Shown here one piece after another: positions 35,539 to 44,997 of a stretch of 64,000 nucleotides of DNA. The position numbers were made by a program, and so were the translations under genes. The notes below the pieces were generated by a model that saw nothing but the letters and a program-made list of their open reading frames with translations, had not been told where the DNA came from and did not search any database. Origin of the DNA: Chryseobacterium gleum (lineage in GTDB: Bacteria; Bacteroidota; Bacteroidia; Flavobacteriales; BACL11); assembly GCA_945865535.1 (NCBI GenBank), contig CAMBDW010000003.1, forward strand, positions 1 through 64,000, in the 5' to 3' direction. Position 1 is the first letter of the stretch, and every line of letters begins with the position of its first letter.

Positions 35539-38500
35539 ATGAAAAATAATAGAGAAATAACTCTTGGTTTAATGATCCTATTAATGAGTATTTCTTTAGT
35601 TTCTTTTTCTCAAAATCCCTTTATTGAAAATAAAGGACAGTTTCCAAAACAAGTTAAAGCAAAAGTAAACCTACATTCAGGATCTTTATTTATTGAAGAA
35701 AATAAACTTACTTATGCTTTTTTTGATGGGAAACAATTGGCAGAAATCCATGATTTAACTAGAAAAGAAAATACGGTTGACGCGCACTCCTATACTGTTG
35801 AGTTTCTAAATGCAAATAAAAATGTATCGTCAGAGCTGCTTAACGAAAGCAAGTATTTTGAAAACTATTATTTGGGAGAAAAAAAATATTGGGCTAGCAA
35901 TGTAAAATCATATCAAAACACTAAAATAACAAATATATACTGGGGCATTAATTTAAATTTTTACACTAAAGACGATAAATTAAAATATGATTTTATAGTA
36001 GCAAAAAATACTAATCCTAATCAGATTAAATTACGCTATTCAGGTTTTGCTAACATCAGATTAGAATATGGCAATATCTATATCACCACCTCAGTAAATA
36101 CTACAACTGAATACAGTCCCTATGCCTATCAAGTAATAAATGGAAATGAGGTTGAAGTTTTGTGTAAATACAAATTAAAAGGCGATGTATTAAGTTTTGA
36201 TTTTCCAGAAGGATACAATCAAAATTATGAATTAATTATTGATCCTATTTTAGAATTTTCTACTTATTCAGGCAGCACAACAGACAATTTTGGATACACA
36301 GCAACTTATGATAATTTTGGTTTTTTGTATGCTGGTAGTACTTCTTTTGGCGCCGGTTATCCAACCACAATTGGAGCTTATCAAATTAATTATGCTAATA
36401 GTGCAGGAGGGACTGATATAGCAATTACAAAATATGATACCACTGGAACACAAAGAATTTATTCCACATATTTAGGGGGGAGTTTAGATGAACTGCCACA
36501 TTCCATGATTGTAAATTCAGCCAATGAATTATTTATTTACGGAACAACCGCCTCTGCTGATTTCCCAACCACTTCATCAGCTTTTCAAACAAATTTTAAT
36601 GGAGGAACAGGTTTTTCTCCATCAGGGATTGGGGTTTCTTTCCCAAATGGATCAGATATATTTGTAAGTAGATTAAGTGCCAATGGAGGCAATTTATTAG
36701 CATCTACATTTATTGGAGGCACAGGAAATGATGGTTTAAATACAGCTCCTCAACTTAAATATAATTATGCAGATGAGGTAAGGGGGGAGATAGATATTGA
36801 TAAAAACAACAATATTTATATTGCAACTTGCACAAAATCTACTGACTTCCCAACAACTTCATCTTTCCAAAATTTGAGTAATGGAGGGCAAGAAGGCTGT
36901 GTTATAAAAATGGACAATCAACTTACTTCAATTATTTGGAGTACTTATCTTGGTGGTTCAAATGATGACGCAATTTATTCATTAGCACTTGATGATAATG
37001 ATGATATATATGTAACTGGAGGCACAAATTCTGCTGATTTTCCAACCACAATTTCTGCTTATTTAACCTCTTACCAGGACTCTATAAAGGCAGACGCCTT
37101 TATCACTAAAATTGCTTCAAATGGGAATCAAATTTTAACATCTTCTTATTACGGAACTGCTGAGTATGATCAATCTTATTTTGTAGAAATTGGGCGTTCA
37201 AATGCTGTTTATTTATTCGGCCAAACTAAAACTTCAGGAACAAATTTAGTGCAAAATGCTACTTATTTTCAAAGTGGTGCCAGTCAGTTTATAGCTGTTT
37301 TCTCTGAGGATTTAAGCAATGTATTGCGATCAACAGTAGTTGGTACAGGTAAGGGGACTCCTGATATTTCTCCAACAGCTTTTTTAGTAGATGTCTGTGA
37401 TAAAATTTATATTTCAGGATGGGGATCTAATCTTGGCGGACCACTTTCAACCTTAAACTTACCTATAAGTCCTAATGCTTATCAGCAAACTACTGATGGA
37501 AATGATTTTTATTTAATGGTTTTAGATGACGCTTTAAGCGCCATGATTTATGCAACTTATTTTGGAGGAAGCCAAAGTAATGAGCATGTAGATGGAGGGA
37601 CAAGTAGATTTGACAAAAAAGGAATTATTTACCAGTCAGTTTGTGCGGGCTGCGGGGGTAATTCTGACTTCCCAATTGAGCCAAATCCAGGAGCAGTTTC
37701 TGCTACAAATAATAGCTCAAATTGTAATAATGGAGTGTTTAAATTTAATTTTGGTTTTCCAATGGTTGTGGCTGATTTCAATGCGCCTTGGGTGGGTTGT
37801 GATACAACCATTTCTTTTCAGAATTTAACTATTTCAAGTTCAATAGTAACCTATATCTGGGATTTTGGAGATGGAACTTCTTCAAATGATGCAAATCCAA
37901 CACATAATTTCAGTCAAAATGGGCTGTATAGTATTACACTTATCGCCACTGATAATAATGCGTGCAATGTAGTTGATACCATTATAAAACAAATTTATAT
38001 CTTATCCAATTCCTCTGATACAATTCAGAGTATTATTAAATGTCCTGATGAGCAAATTCAGATTGGGTTATTACCTGTAAATGATCCGACAATTACATAT
38101 TTTTGGTTCCCCTCCACCAATTTAAGCAGTTCGAATGTTTCCAATCCTTTTTGTGATATAAATTCAAATCAACAATATCAACTACTTGTTTCAAATGGCA
38201 GTTGTACGGATACACTTTTTCAAAATGTTTTAGTAACTGATTTGGTGCTGGATGCTGGCCCCGACACCTCTTATTGCAATATTCCGATTTTGTTGAGCGC
38301 TACATTTTCCAGTAATGTTACTTCTGTTCACTGGTCCTTCAATGCTAATTTTACAGATACATTAAGCAGTTCAAGCGATTTAACAATCGCAAGTGTTGCT
38401 GTATTTTATGTAAAGGTATCTGACGGCAATTGCGTCCAAATTGATAGTGTTGAGATTTTAGCAGAGAGCATTAATATTGAGGTATTTGCAAATGATGTTT

Positions 38501-39213
38501 GTAGAGGCGATTCAACTTTTGTTGGAGTGACAAATTTAAGTCCTATTTCACCAATTATTTCTTACAGTTGGAATGTAAATAATCTTGATATGGCTGCATT
38601 TATTGATTTCCCAGCTTCATCAACTTGGTATATGGTTGAGGTAATTAATAGTGAGGGCTGCATAATTAAAGATTCTGTATTTGTAAATGTCTATGATTAT
38701 CCGAGTATTGATTCTGCTTGGGCATCAGATTTTATTGTTTTTAAAGGAGAAGAAATCACACTAAATGTTGCTACCACGGATAATATTAATTGGTTGGATT
38801 TTTCCAACTCAAATCACGTACAAAATTTAGTTCCTGACACAACAAAATGCTATCATTTTGAAGTTTTCAATTCTTTTAATTGTGTAATAAAAGATTCTAT
38901 TTGTATTGAGGTAAAGGATGTTTTTTGTGATGATCAAAACCTCAAGATTCCAACTGCATTTTCTCCAAATGATGATGGCATTAACGACACTTATTTTATT
39001 CAAGATACAGTCGGAATCGTCACAAATTTCAAATTAGAAATATTTAATAGACTAGGACAAAAAGTATTTGCTTCAGCTGATATTTCCAAAGAGTGGGATG
39101 GAACCTTTAGAGAGGAAAAGATCAGTCCTCAAGTTTTTGATTTTTATCTTGAGTTAGAATGTATAGGGCAAAAAAAACTATTTCATAAAGGAAATATTAC
39201 ACTAATAAGATGA
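35539..39213 (+). CDS. Giant T9SS surface protein: SBBP-type propeller repeats, PKD domain, type B sorting signal
   Basis: 1224 residues, signal peptide about 1-25. A DUF7948-type N-terminal domain starts at FIENKGQFPKQVK. About five SBBP-type repeats follow, each with STYLGG-like and NNxIYxxGTTxSADFPTT segments (starts near 239, 308, 387, 467 and 671), giving a beta-propeller. A PKD domain lies at about 750-815 (YIWDFGDGTSSNDANPTHNF). The end (about 1130-1224) is the gliding-motility/CHU_C type B T9SS signal: IPTAFSPNDDGINDTYFI, FNRLGQKVF. It should be exported by the T9SS and held on the cell surface with help from the PorP/SprF-like protein encoded next. Adhesin is an inference; no ligand-binding site is recognised. 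Confidence 0.9.
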   Translation: MKNNREITLGLMILLMSISLVSFSQNPFIENKGQFPKQVKAKVNLHSGSLFIEENKLTYAFFDGKQLAEIHDLTRKENTVDAHSYTVEFLNANKNVSSELLNESKYFENYYLGEKKYWASNVKSYQNTKITNIYWGINLNFYTKDDKLKYDFIVAKNTNPNQIKLRYSGFANIRLEYGNIYITTSVNTTTEYSPYAYQVINGNEVEVLCKYKLKGDVLSFDFPEGYNQNYELIIDPILEFSTYSGSTTDNFGYTATYDNFGFLYAGSTSFGAGYPTTIGAYQINYANSAGGTDIAITKYDTTGTQRIYSTYLGGSLDELPHSMIVNSANELFIYGTTASADFPTTSSAFQTNFNGGTGFSPSGIGVSFPNGSDIFVSRLSANGGNLLASTFIGGTGNDGLNTAPQLKYNYADEVRGEIDIDKNNNIYIATCTKSTDFPTTSSFQNLSNGGQEGCVIKMDNQLTSIIWSTYLGGSNDDAIYSLALDDNDDIYVTGGTNSADFPTTISAYLTSYQDSIKADAFITKIASNGNQILTSSYYGTAEYDQSYFVEIGRSNAVYLFGQTKTSGTNLVQNATYFQSGASQFIAVFSEDLSNVLRSTVVGTGKGTPDISPTAFLVDVCDKIYISGWGSNLGGPLSTLNLPISPNAYQQTTDGNDFYLMVLDDALSAMIYATYFGGSQSNEHVDGGTSRFDKKGIIYQSVCAGCGGNSDFPIEPNPGAVSATNNSSNCNNGVFKFNFGFPMVVADFNAPWVGCDTTISFQNLTISSSIVTYIWDFGDGTSSNDANPTHNFSQNGLYSITLIATDNNACNVVDTIIKQIYILSNSSDTIQSIIKCPDEQIQIGLLPVNDPTITYFWFPSTNLSSSNVSNPFCDINSNQQYQLLVSNGSCTDTLFQNVLVTDLVLDAGPDTSYCNIPILLSATFSSNVTSVHWSFNANFTDTLSSSSDLTIASVAVFYVKVSDGNCVQIDSVEILAESINIEVFANDVCRGDSTFVGVTNLSPISPIISYSWNVNNLDMAAFIDFPASSTWYMVEVINSEGCIIKDSVFVNVYDYPSIDSAWASDFIVFKGEEITLNVATTDNINWLDFSNSNHVQNLVPDTTKCYHFEVFNSFNCVIKDSICIEVKDVFCDDQNLKIPTAFSPNDDGINDTYFIQDTVGIVTNFKLEIFNRLGQKVFASADISKEWDGTFREEKISPQVFDFYLELECIGQKKLFHKGNITLIR

Positions 39214-40151
39214 TAAGGATTTGCATCATAGCACTATTTTTGTTCTCAGAATTTATACAGGCACAAGACGTTCATTATTCACAATTTGACAAAACAAAAT
39301 CATTAATAAATCCCTCTTTAATTGCTAATCAAAATGAGGATTACGAGCTCCAGCTGCAAAGAAGGTCGCAATGGTCTAGCGTAACAGTACCATTTAATAC
39401 ATTTTCTCTTTCTTTTAATGCCAAGGAGGTTTATAAGACATTTTCGGTAGGCGCAACTATTTTAAATGATGTAGCGGGCGATTCTCATTTCTCGACAGAT
39501 GGACTGGGAATATCTCTAGTTAATTCATTTAGTACACAAGAGAATTCTTTAGCTATTGGATTACAAACTGCGCTTTATCAAAGAAGAGTTGATTATGAAG
39601 ATCTAGTTTTTATAGCAAATGAAAACTTCCAAAACACAAAATTTTCCTTTTTTGATATTGGATTAGGAATTTCAAATTACAAAATAGTAGACCGTAATTC
39701 TGCTTTTTTAGTAGGGATATCATCTTTCCACCTAAACAAGCCCAAACAATCATTAGTCTCAAATGATCAAGTAGTTTTAAGTCCAAAATATGTTTTACAC
39801 TCGACTTACTTTACTAAAGTAAGCCCCAAAATTGATATTTCTCCAACTTTTTATGCCTCCTCCCAAAATCAGGATAAGGAATTTATAATTGGTAGCGGGA
39901 TAAGCTATAAATTAAATGATGACGTTAATTTGAAGTCAGGGATTTATACTAGAATAGGAGATGCTTTTTTTGTAACTTTAGGCATGCAAAAAGCAAATCT
40001 AGAAGCAATAATTTCCTATGATATAAATACCTCCTCTTTAGCTAATGCATCAAATTCCATGGGGGGTTTTGAATTTTCGATAAGTTATGGTTGGAGTATT
40101 GTTAAAGAAACAAAAGAAGTGAAACAGAAAATCTGTCCAAAATATTTGTAA
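39210..40151 (+). CDS. PorP/SprF family T9SS outer-membrane protein
   Basis: 313 residues, signal peptide about 1-18 (ending FIQAQ). The mature start DVHYSQFDKTKSLINPSLIANQNEDYELQLQRRSQW is the PorP/SprF signature; the rest has the strand pattern of a 14-stranded outer-membrane barrel. SprF-type proteins are needed for export or surface attachment of the CHU_C-tailed partner encoded next door. It overlaps the giant gene by 4 bp and the OmpA-like gene by 1 bp. Confidence 0.93.
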   Translation: MIRICIIALFLFSEFIQAQDVHYSQFDKTKSLINPSLIANQNEDYELQLQRRSQWSSVTVPFNTFSLSFNAKEVYKTFSVGATILNDVAGDSHFSTDGLGISLVNSFSTQENSLAIGLQTALYQRRVDYEDLVFIANENFQNTKFSFFDIGLGISNYKIVDRNSAFLVGISSFHLNKPKQSLVSNDQVVLSPKYVLHSTYFTKVSPKIDISPTFYASSQNQDKEFIIGSGISYKLNDDVNLKSGIYTRIGDAFFVTLGMQKANLEAIISYDINTSSLANASNSMGGFEFSISYGWSIVKETKEVKQKICPKYL

Positions 40152-41566
40152 TGAAAAATACAATCATCCTACTCCTGCTTCCTTTCTTTGTTTTATCTCA
40201 AGAGGTTTTGATAAAGCAATTACCAGATAATATAAATACAAATTCTGCAGAGTTAAATTTTGTTCAGATAAATGATTCCACTGCCTATTTTACAGTTGTT
40301 ACGGAAAAAGAGGGGAAGCTAGAATCTAATATTTACACTACTACTTTTACAAATGAAGAATGGGGGAAAAAGAAATATGCAGAGTATAACTCAGATCTTT
40401 TTAATACGGCTAACATATTTTTCTTAGAAGGGGGAAGAACTTTTTTAACCGCATGTAATAATGAAATGCTAGATTGTAAAATAGTTTATCTAGAGCGGCA
40501 TACAAAACAAGGTTTTTCTGATATTCCAGTTCTTTCCTCTGATAAATCCTTGAGCACGCAAGCATTTGTTAGTCAACACAATTCTCAGAGAGTGCTCTAT
40601 TTTGTTTCTGATAGAAAAGGCGGTTTTGGAGGGCTAGATATTTGGCTTTCCATTATAGATATCAATGGTAATTTTGGGATTCCTATAAATGCAGGGGATA
40701 AGATAAATTCTCCTGCTGATGAAATAACTCCGTTTTATAATAAGTTTGACGGATTGATGTACTTTGCATCCAATAAAAAAGAAGGTATTGGGGGCTTTGA
40801 TATTTATAGCGCAGAAGGAAGTTTAAATCTTTGGAAAGAACCTAAAAATGTACAAGAGTTAAATACCAATCAAGATGATCTGTACCCAACTTTCTATGAT
40901 GAAAATAATGGTTATTTAACATCAAATAGAAATGGAGCAAAATTTGAAAGTACAGAATATTGCTGTAATGATATTTTTTCTTTTCAATATCAAAAAACTT
41001 CTTTAGATACGATTACAACATCATTGGAAATTCATGATTACTTCCCCTTAAATCTTTATTTTCATAATGACGAGCCAGATTCTCGAACAATGAATATTAC
41101 AACCAATAAAAACTATAAAGAAGCATATATTTTCTATTTTATGATGAAAGCGGATTACGAAAAACAAAATACAGCCCTCAACAACTTTTTTGAGGATATT
41201 TTACAACAAAATTTTAACACCTTAAATAAGGTCCTAGATATGTTGTTGTTTGATTTGTCAAATGGAAATAATATGGAACTTCAAATAAGAGGATATGCAA
41301 GTCCATTGCACAATGCTCAATACAATCAAAACCTGTCACAAAGAAGAATTTCAAGTGTTATTAATTATCTAACACAATTTAAAAATGGGGCTTTTCAAGA
41401 ATATATTTCATCTCGAAAATTAACAATAACTGAGTTGCCATTTGGAGAAAGTAATGCATCTGAAAAAGTTAGTGATAATGCGAATGACAAAAAAAACTCG
41501 GTGTATAGTATTGAGGCTATGTTAGAGCGAAAGATTGAAATTGTGGATGTAATTTTAAAAGAATAA
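40151..41566 (+). CDS. PD40-repeat and OmpA-like outer-membrane protein
   Basis: 471 residues, signal peptide about 1-16. Two to three PD40/WD40-like repeats are visible (VLYFVSDRKGGFGGLDIWLS, GLMYFASNKKEGIGGFDIYSAEG, GYLTSNRNG). A C-terminal OmpA-like region (about 335-465) includes ELQIRGYASPLHNAQYNQNLSQRRISSVINYL, which binds peptidoglycan in homologues. Together with the PorP/SprF partner it resembles the PorE-type anchor that ties T9SS parts to the wall. The last 12 bp overlap the convergent PAP2-like gene. Confidence 0.85.
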   Translation: MKNTIILLLLPFFVLSQEVLIKQLPDNINTNSAELNFVQINDSTAYFTVVTEKEGKLESNIYTTTFTNEEWGKKKYAEYNSDLFNTANIFFLEGGRTFLTACNNEMLDCKIVYLERHTKQGFSDIPVLSSDKSLSTQAFVSQHNSQRVLYFVSDRKGGFGGLDIWLSIIDINGNFGIPINAGDKINSPADEITPFYNKFDGLMYFASNKKEGIGGFDIYSAEGSLNLWKEPKNVQELNTNQDDLYPTFYDENNGYLTSNRNGAKFESTEYCCNDIFSFQYQKTSLDTITTSLEIHDYFPLNLYFHNDEPDSRTMNITTNKNYKEAYIFYFMMKADYEKQNTALNNFFEDILQQNFNTLNKVLDMLLFDLSNGNNMELQIRGYASPLHNAQYNQNLSQRRISSVINYLTQFKNGAFQEYISSRKLTITELPFGESNASEKVSDNANDKKNSVYSIEAMLERKIEIVDVILKE

Positions 41567-42157
41567 GATGCCGGCTGCTTCTATAAAAAACCCAACTAAG
41601 AAGCCGGTGTAAATCTGTGCATGATTATGTGCCTTTTCATTAATTCTAGCAACACCTAAAACGCCCGCAAGTAATACAAAAAGTATAATTATTTGCAGTA
41701 AGCCTCCAAATAAAATATTTAAGCTAAATAAGACTCCTACAGCTCCACCAATTCCCAACATATGAAGACTTATTTTCCAGTATTTTGAAATAACCGCTGC
41801 AATAATAATTATAATAATTGCACCGGTAAGTTCAGATTTTAATACAGGTGAGAAAACAAGAATATCTCTAAGTTTGTAATATCCATAACACATCCAAATT
41901 GCAGTAATAAAAAGCGGTACAGATCGTTCTTTGTAATTACTCATTTCTAGAGAAGTAACTTGTTTTTTCTTAATCAAAAATAAGATACTCATTAATGGAA
42001 GGATAATGGTGCTGAAAGCCAAAATCAGATAAATAAAATTTAAATAATTTGTGATTGCAAATCCAATATTTGGCACAAATTTTAAACTTAAATAAAGCGC
42101 TATCATGGGCATAAAAATTGGGTGCAGGATTACAGATATGGTTTTAGATAATCGCAT
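41555..42157 (-). CDS. PAP2-like integral membrane protein
   Basis: 200 residues with about five or six membrane helices. The C-terminal half recalls the PAP2 phosphatase motifs: SKYWKISLHMLGIGG in the place of the SGH motif and ARINEKAHNHAQIYTGFLVGF in the place of SRxxxxxHxxxD. The last Asp is not present, so the active site is altered, as in other Bacteroidota members. It may act on isoprenoid or lipid phosphates or have lost activity. It overlaps rpoN by one base and is the last gene of asnS-rpoN-PAP2. Confidence 0.6.
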   Translation of the reverse strand: MRLSKTISVILHPIFMPMIALYLSLKFVPNIGFAITNYLNFIYLILAFSTIILPLMSILFLIKKKQVTSLEMSNYKERSVPLFITAIWMCYGYYKLRDILVFSPVLKSELTGAIIIIIIAAVISKYWKISLHMLGIGGAVGVLFSLNILFGGLLQIIILFVLLAGVLGVARINEKAHNHAQIYTGFLVGFFIEAAGILFF

Positions 42158-43476
42158 TATAATTCTCGTCTTAATCTTGCCGTTTCTATGCCTAATTGCT
42201 CTCTATACTTGGTAACTGTTCTTCTAGCGATATGGTATTCATCTTTTCCTAATAATTCAGAAAGCCTTTCGTCTGTAAAGGGCTGTAATTTATTTTCAGT
42301 TAGGATAATTTCTTTTAATTGGCTCTTAATTTCATTTGTGGAAATAAGTTCTCCATTATCTTTTCGAAATGCATCAGAAAATAATTCCTTAACTTTAAAA
42401 GTCCCAAAATGAGCTTCAATAAACTTAGAATTACTTACTCTTGAAATGGTGGAAATATCCATATTAACGATATCTGCAATATCAGCAAGTTTCATTGGCT
42501 TTAAATCACTGTCGTCCCCACTGATTAAAAAATCTTGTTGGAATTGCATAATTGCCTCCATTACCCGCTTTAAGGTAACTTCACGTTTTTCCATGGATTC
42601 TTTAAACCATTTTGCCCTTTCTACTTTTTGGATTAAGAATTCTTTTGTTTCTCTATCCTTGGTTTCTAATAATAAATCGGAATAGTATTTACTTACTTTA
42701 ATTGTTTTTGTATTGCCGTTATTAAGCTGTAATTGAAGTTGATTATTGGTTATTATAATTGTAAAATCAGGATAAATATATTCCGCAGGTGCAGTATTTT
42801 TTGAAAACCCAGTTGCCGGAAATGGATTTAATTTTTCAATTAAATGATAAATAGCTTTTAGCTCTTTTTCAGAAAGGGAAAGATCTTTTAAAATCCGCTC
42901 AAAATTCTTATTGCTAAATGGGGTATAATACTCTGAAATTATTTGAAAAGCAACTTTTTGAGATGGGTGTAATTTTCGTAATTGAATTAAAAGACAGTCT
43001 TGTAAATTTTCTGCTCCAACTCCAATAGGCTCTAAATCTTTTAGAATTTTTAAGGCTAATTGCAGGTCGTTTTCAGAAAAATCCATATTATTATTTGTTA
43101 AAAGATCACTACTAATAGAATACAAATCTCTGCTTAAAAAACCGTTATCATCAAGGCTATTAATAAGATATTTAACCAAAAACAAAATACCTTCTTCTAA
43201 ACTTAAATCAATAATTTGTTTTCTAAGATGATCCTCCAAACTTTCAGTTTTATCTTCAATTTGGAAGTCTTCAAAATTTGGCTTAGGTGTAGAGCTGTAG
43301 TAGGGATTTTGATTTTCTTCTTCTTGCTCATCTTCATCAAGAGCAGGGTTTTCCTCAAGCTCTTGTTCTATTCTTTTTTCTAAGGTTACAATTGGTATTT
43401 GCAAAAGTCCTAAAAACTGTATTTGTTGAGGGCTTAGGCTTTGATATTGTTTCTGCTCTAACCTTTGCTTGTTCAT
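42157..43476 (-). CDS. rpoN: RNA polymerase sigma-54 factor
   Basis: 439 residues. Region I is Gln/Leu-rich (QKQYQSLSPQQIQFLGLLQIPIVTLEKRIEQELEENPAL), followed by an acidic region II (DEDEQEEENQ). The helix-turn-helix has MKLADIADIVNMDISTISRVSNSKFIE. The RpoN box ARRTVTKYREQLGI is near the C-terminus (about 417-430) and reads the -24 GG element. Sigma-54 needs an AAA+ activator, none of which is in this window. The gene abuts asnS with a one-base overlap. Confidence 0.96.
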   Translation of the reverse strand: MNKQRLEQKQYQSLSPQQIQFLGLLQIPIVTLEKRIEQELEENPALDEDEQEEENQNPYYSSTPKPNFEDFQIEDKTESLEDHLRKQIIDLSLEEGILFLVKYLINSLDDNGFLSRDLYSISSDLLTNNNMDFSENDLQLALKILKDLEPIGVGAENLQDCLLIQLRKLHPSQKVAFQIISEYYTPFSNKNFERILKDLSLSEKELKAIYHLIEKLNPFPATGFSKNTAPAEYIYPDFTIIITNNQLQLQLNNGNTKTIKVSKYYSDLLLETKDRETKEFLIQKVERAKWFKESMEKREVTLKRVMEAIMQFQQDFLISGDDSDLKPMKLADIADIVNMDISTISRVSNSKFIEAHFGTFKVKELFSDAFRKDNGELISTNEIKSQLKEIILTENKLQPFTDERLSELLGKDEYHIARRTVTKYREQLGIETARLRREL

Positions 43477-44909
43477 TAAAATGCAGCATTTTGAGGTGTT
43501 CTTGGAAAGGGGATTACATCACGGATATTTTTCATGCCTGTTACAAACATTATTAGTCTTTCAAATCCTAGGCCAAATCCAGCATGCTTACAAGTTCCAA
43601 ATTTCCTTGTTTCTAAATACCACCACAACTCCTCTTTACAGATATCCATCTCTTTCATTCGAGCCTCTAATTTGTCCAGTCTTTCCTCTCTTTGCGAGCC
43701 TCCTATAATTTCACCAATAGTGGGAAAAAGAATATCCATTGCTCTTACAGTTTCGTTATCATCATTCATTCGCATGTAGAAGGCTTTGATACCTTTAGGG
43801 TAATCTGTAATGATTACGGGTTTTTTGAATTTTTTCTCTACTAAATATCTTTCGTGTTCTGATTGTAAATCAGCACCAAAACCAGTGATTAAATATTTGA
43901 ATTTTTTCTTTTTATTAGGTGTTGAATTTTGTAAAATATCAATTGCCTCTCGATATGTTAAGCGCATAAAATCATTTTCCAAAACAAACTGAAGTCTTTC
44001 AAGAAGCCCCATTTCTGAGCGGTCTTCTTGCTTGAGTACGCTTTCCTCCTCAGCCATTCTTTTGTCTAGGAATTTCAAATCCTCAATGTTGTTATCAATA
44101 CAATATTGAATGGAATATTTTAGAAACTCTTCAGCTAAATCCATATTTGTTTCTAAATTACCAAAAGCCACTTCAGGTTCAATCATCCAAAATTCTGATA
44201 AATGTCTTGAAGTATTTGAATTTTCAGCTCTAAAAGTTGGGCCAAAAGTGTAAACCTTGCCAAGAGCTAATGCTCCTAATTCCGCCTCTAATTGTCCTGA
44301 AACAGTAAGGTGGGTTTTACTTCCAAAGAAGTCACTTGAAAAATCAATATGTCCATCATTAGTTTTTGGCAAATTTGCTAAATCAAGATTAGTTACTTGA
44401 AACATTTCTCCAGCCCCCTCAGCATCAGCACTTGTAATAATTGGAGTGTGTAAATTAAAGAATCCTTTATCGTTAAAGAATTTATGAATTGCAAAAGTAA
44501 GGGCGTGTCGCAATCTAAAAACTGCTGAAAAAGTACTTGTTCTAAATCGCAGATGTGCTTTTTCTCTTAAGAATTCTAAGGAATGTTTTTTGGGCTGTAA
44601 TGGGTATTCATCTGGATCAGCAAGTCCTAAAATTTCTATTGTAGTAGCTAAAATCTCTGCAGCTTGTTCGCTCCCTTTTGAGGAAACTAATTGCCCCTCT
44701 ACACGAATACAAGCTCCGGTTGTGATTTGTTTTAATAATTCTTCAGAAAAAGCCGCTCCCTCAGCAACTACTTGAATATTATTGATAGTGGATCCATCAT
44801 TTAGTGCAATAAAAGAGACATTTTTACTTCCTCTTTTAGTTCTTACCCATCCGTTTATGGTTATATGTCGTTGCTCCAATTCTGTACTAAGCAGGTCTTT
44901 AATTGTCAT
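43476..44909 (-). CDS. asnS: Asparaginyl-tRNA synthetase
   Basis: 477 residues. An N-terminal OB-fold anticodon domain ([25 protein letters not shown]) is followed by the class II catalytic domain with motif 2 ([25 protein letters not shown]) and motif 3 ([27 protein letters not shown]). The SEFWMIEPE context points to AsnRS rather than AspRS. It charges tRNA-Asn; a tRNA-Asn gene opens this window. It is the first gene of asnS-rpoN-PAP2 with a -7 box 27 nt upstream. Confidence 0.96.
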   Translation of the reverse strand: MTIKDLLSTELEQRHITINGWVRTKRGSKNVSFIALNDGSTINNIQVVAEGAAFSEELLKQITTGACIRVEGQLVSSKGSEQAAEILATTIEILGLADPDEYPLQPKKHSLEFLREKAHLRFRTSTFSAVFRLRHALTFAIHKFFNDKGFFNLHTPIITSADAEGAGEMFQVTNLDLANLPKTNDGHIDFSSDFFGSKTHLTVSGQLEAELGALALGKVYTFGPTFRAENSNTSRHLSEFWMIEPEVAFGNLETNMDLAEEFLKYSIQYCIDNNIEDLKFLDKRMAEEESVLKQEDRSEMGLLERLQFVLENDFMRLTYREAIDILQNSTPNKKKKFKYLITGFGADLQSEHERYLVEKKFKKPVIITDYPKGIKAFYMRMNDDNETVRAMDILFPTIGEIIGGSQREERLDKLEARMKEMDICKEELWWYLETRKFGTCKHAGFGLGFERLIMFVTGMKNIRDVIPFPRTPQNAAF

Positions 44910-44936
44910 TATTAATTAATTGGTTACCGATTAGGG

Positions 44937-44944
44937 CAAAGATA
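44937..44944 (-). promoter_or_regulatory. -7 box (TATCTTTG) of asnS
   Basis: TAnnTTTG on the minus strand, 27 nt before the asnS ATG. The nearest upstream TTG is 26 nt away, outside the usual range. Confidence 0.45.
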
Positions 44945-44997
44945 TATAAAGTTGCTAATTGGCGTAATTACAAAGTAAAAGTAATTGTGATTCGGAC

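Noticed and set aside
44590-44775. A 61-codon plus-strand frame within asnS.
   Set aside because: Antisense shadow of asnS.
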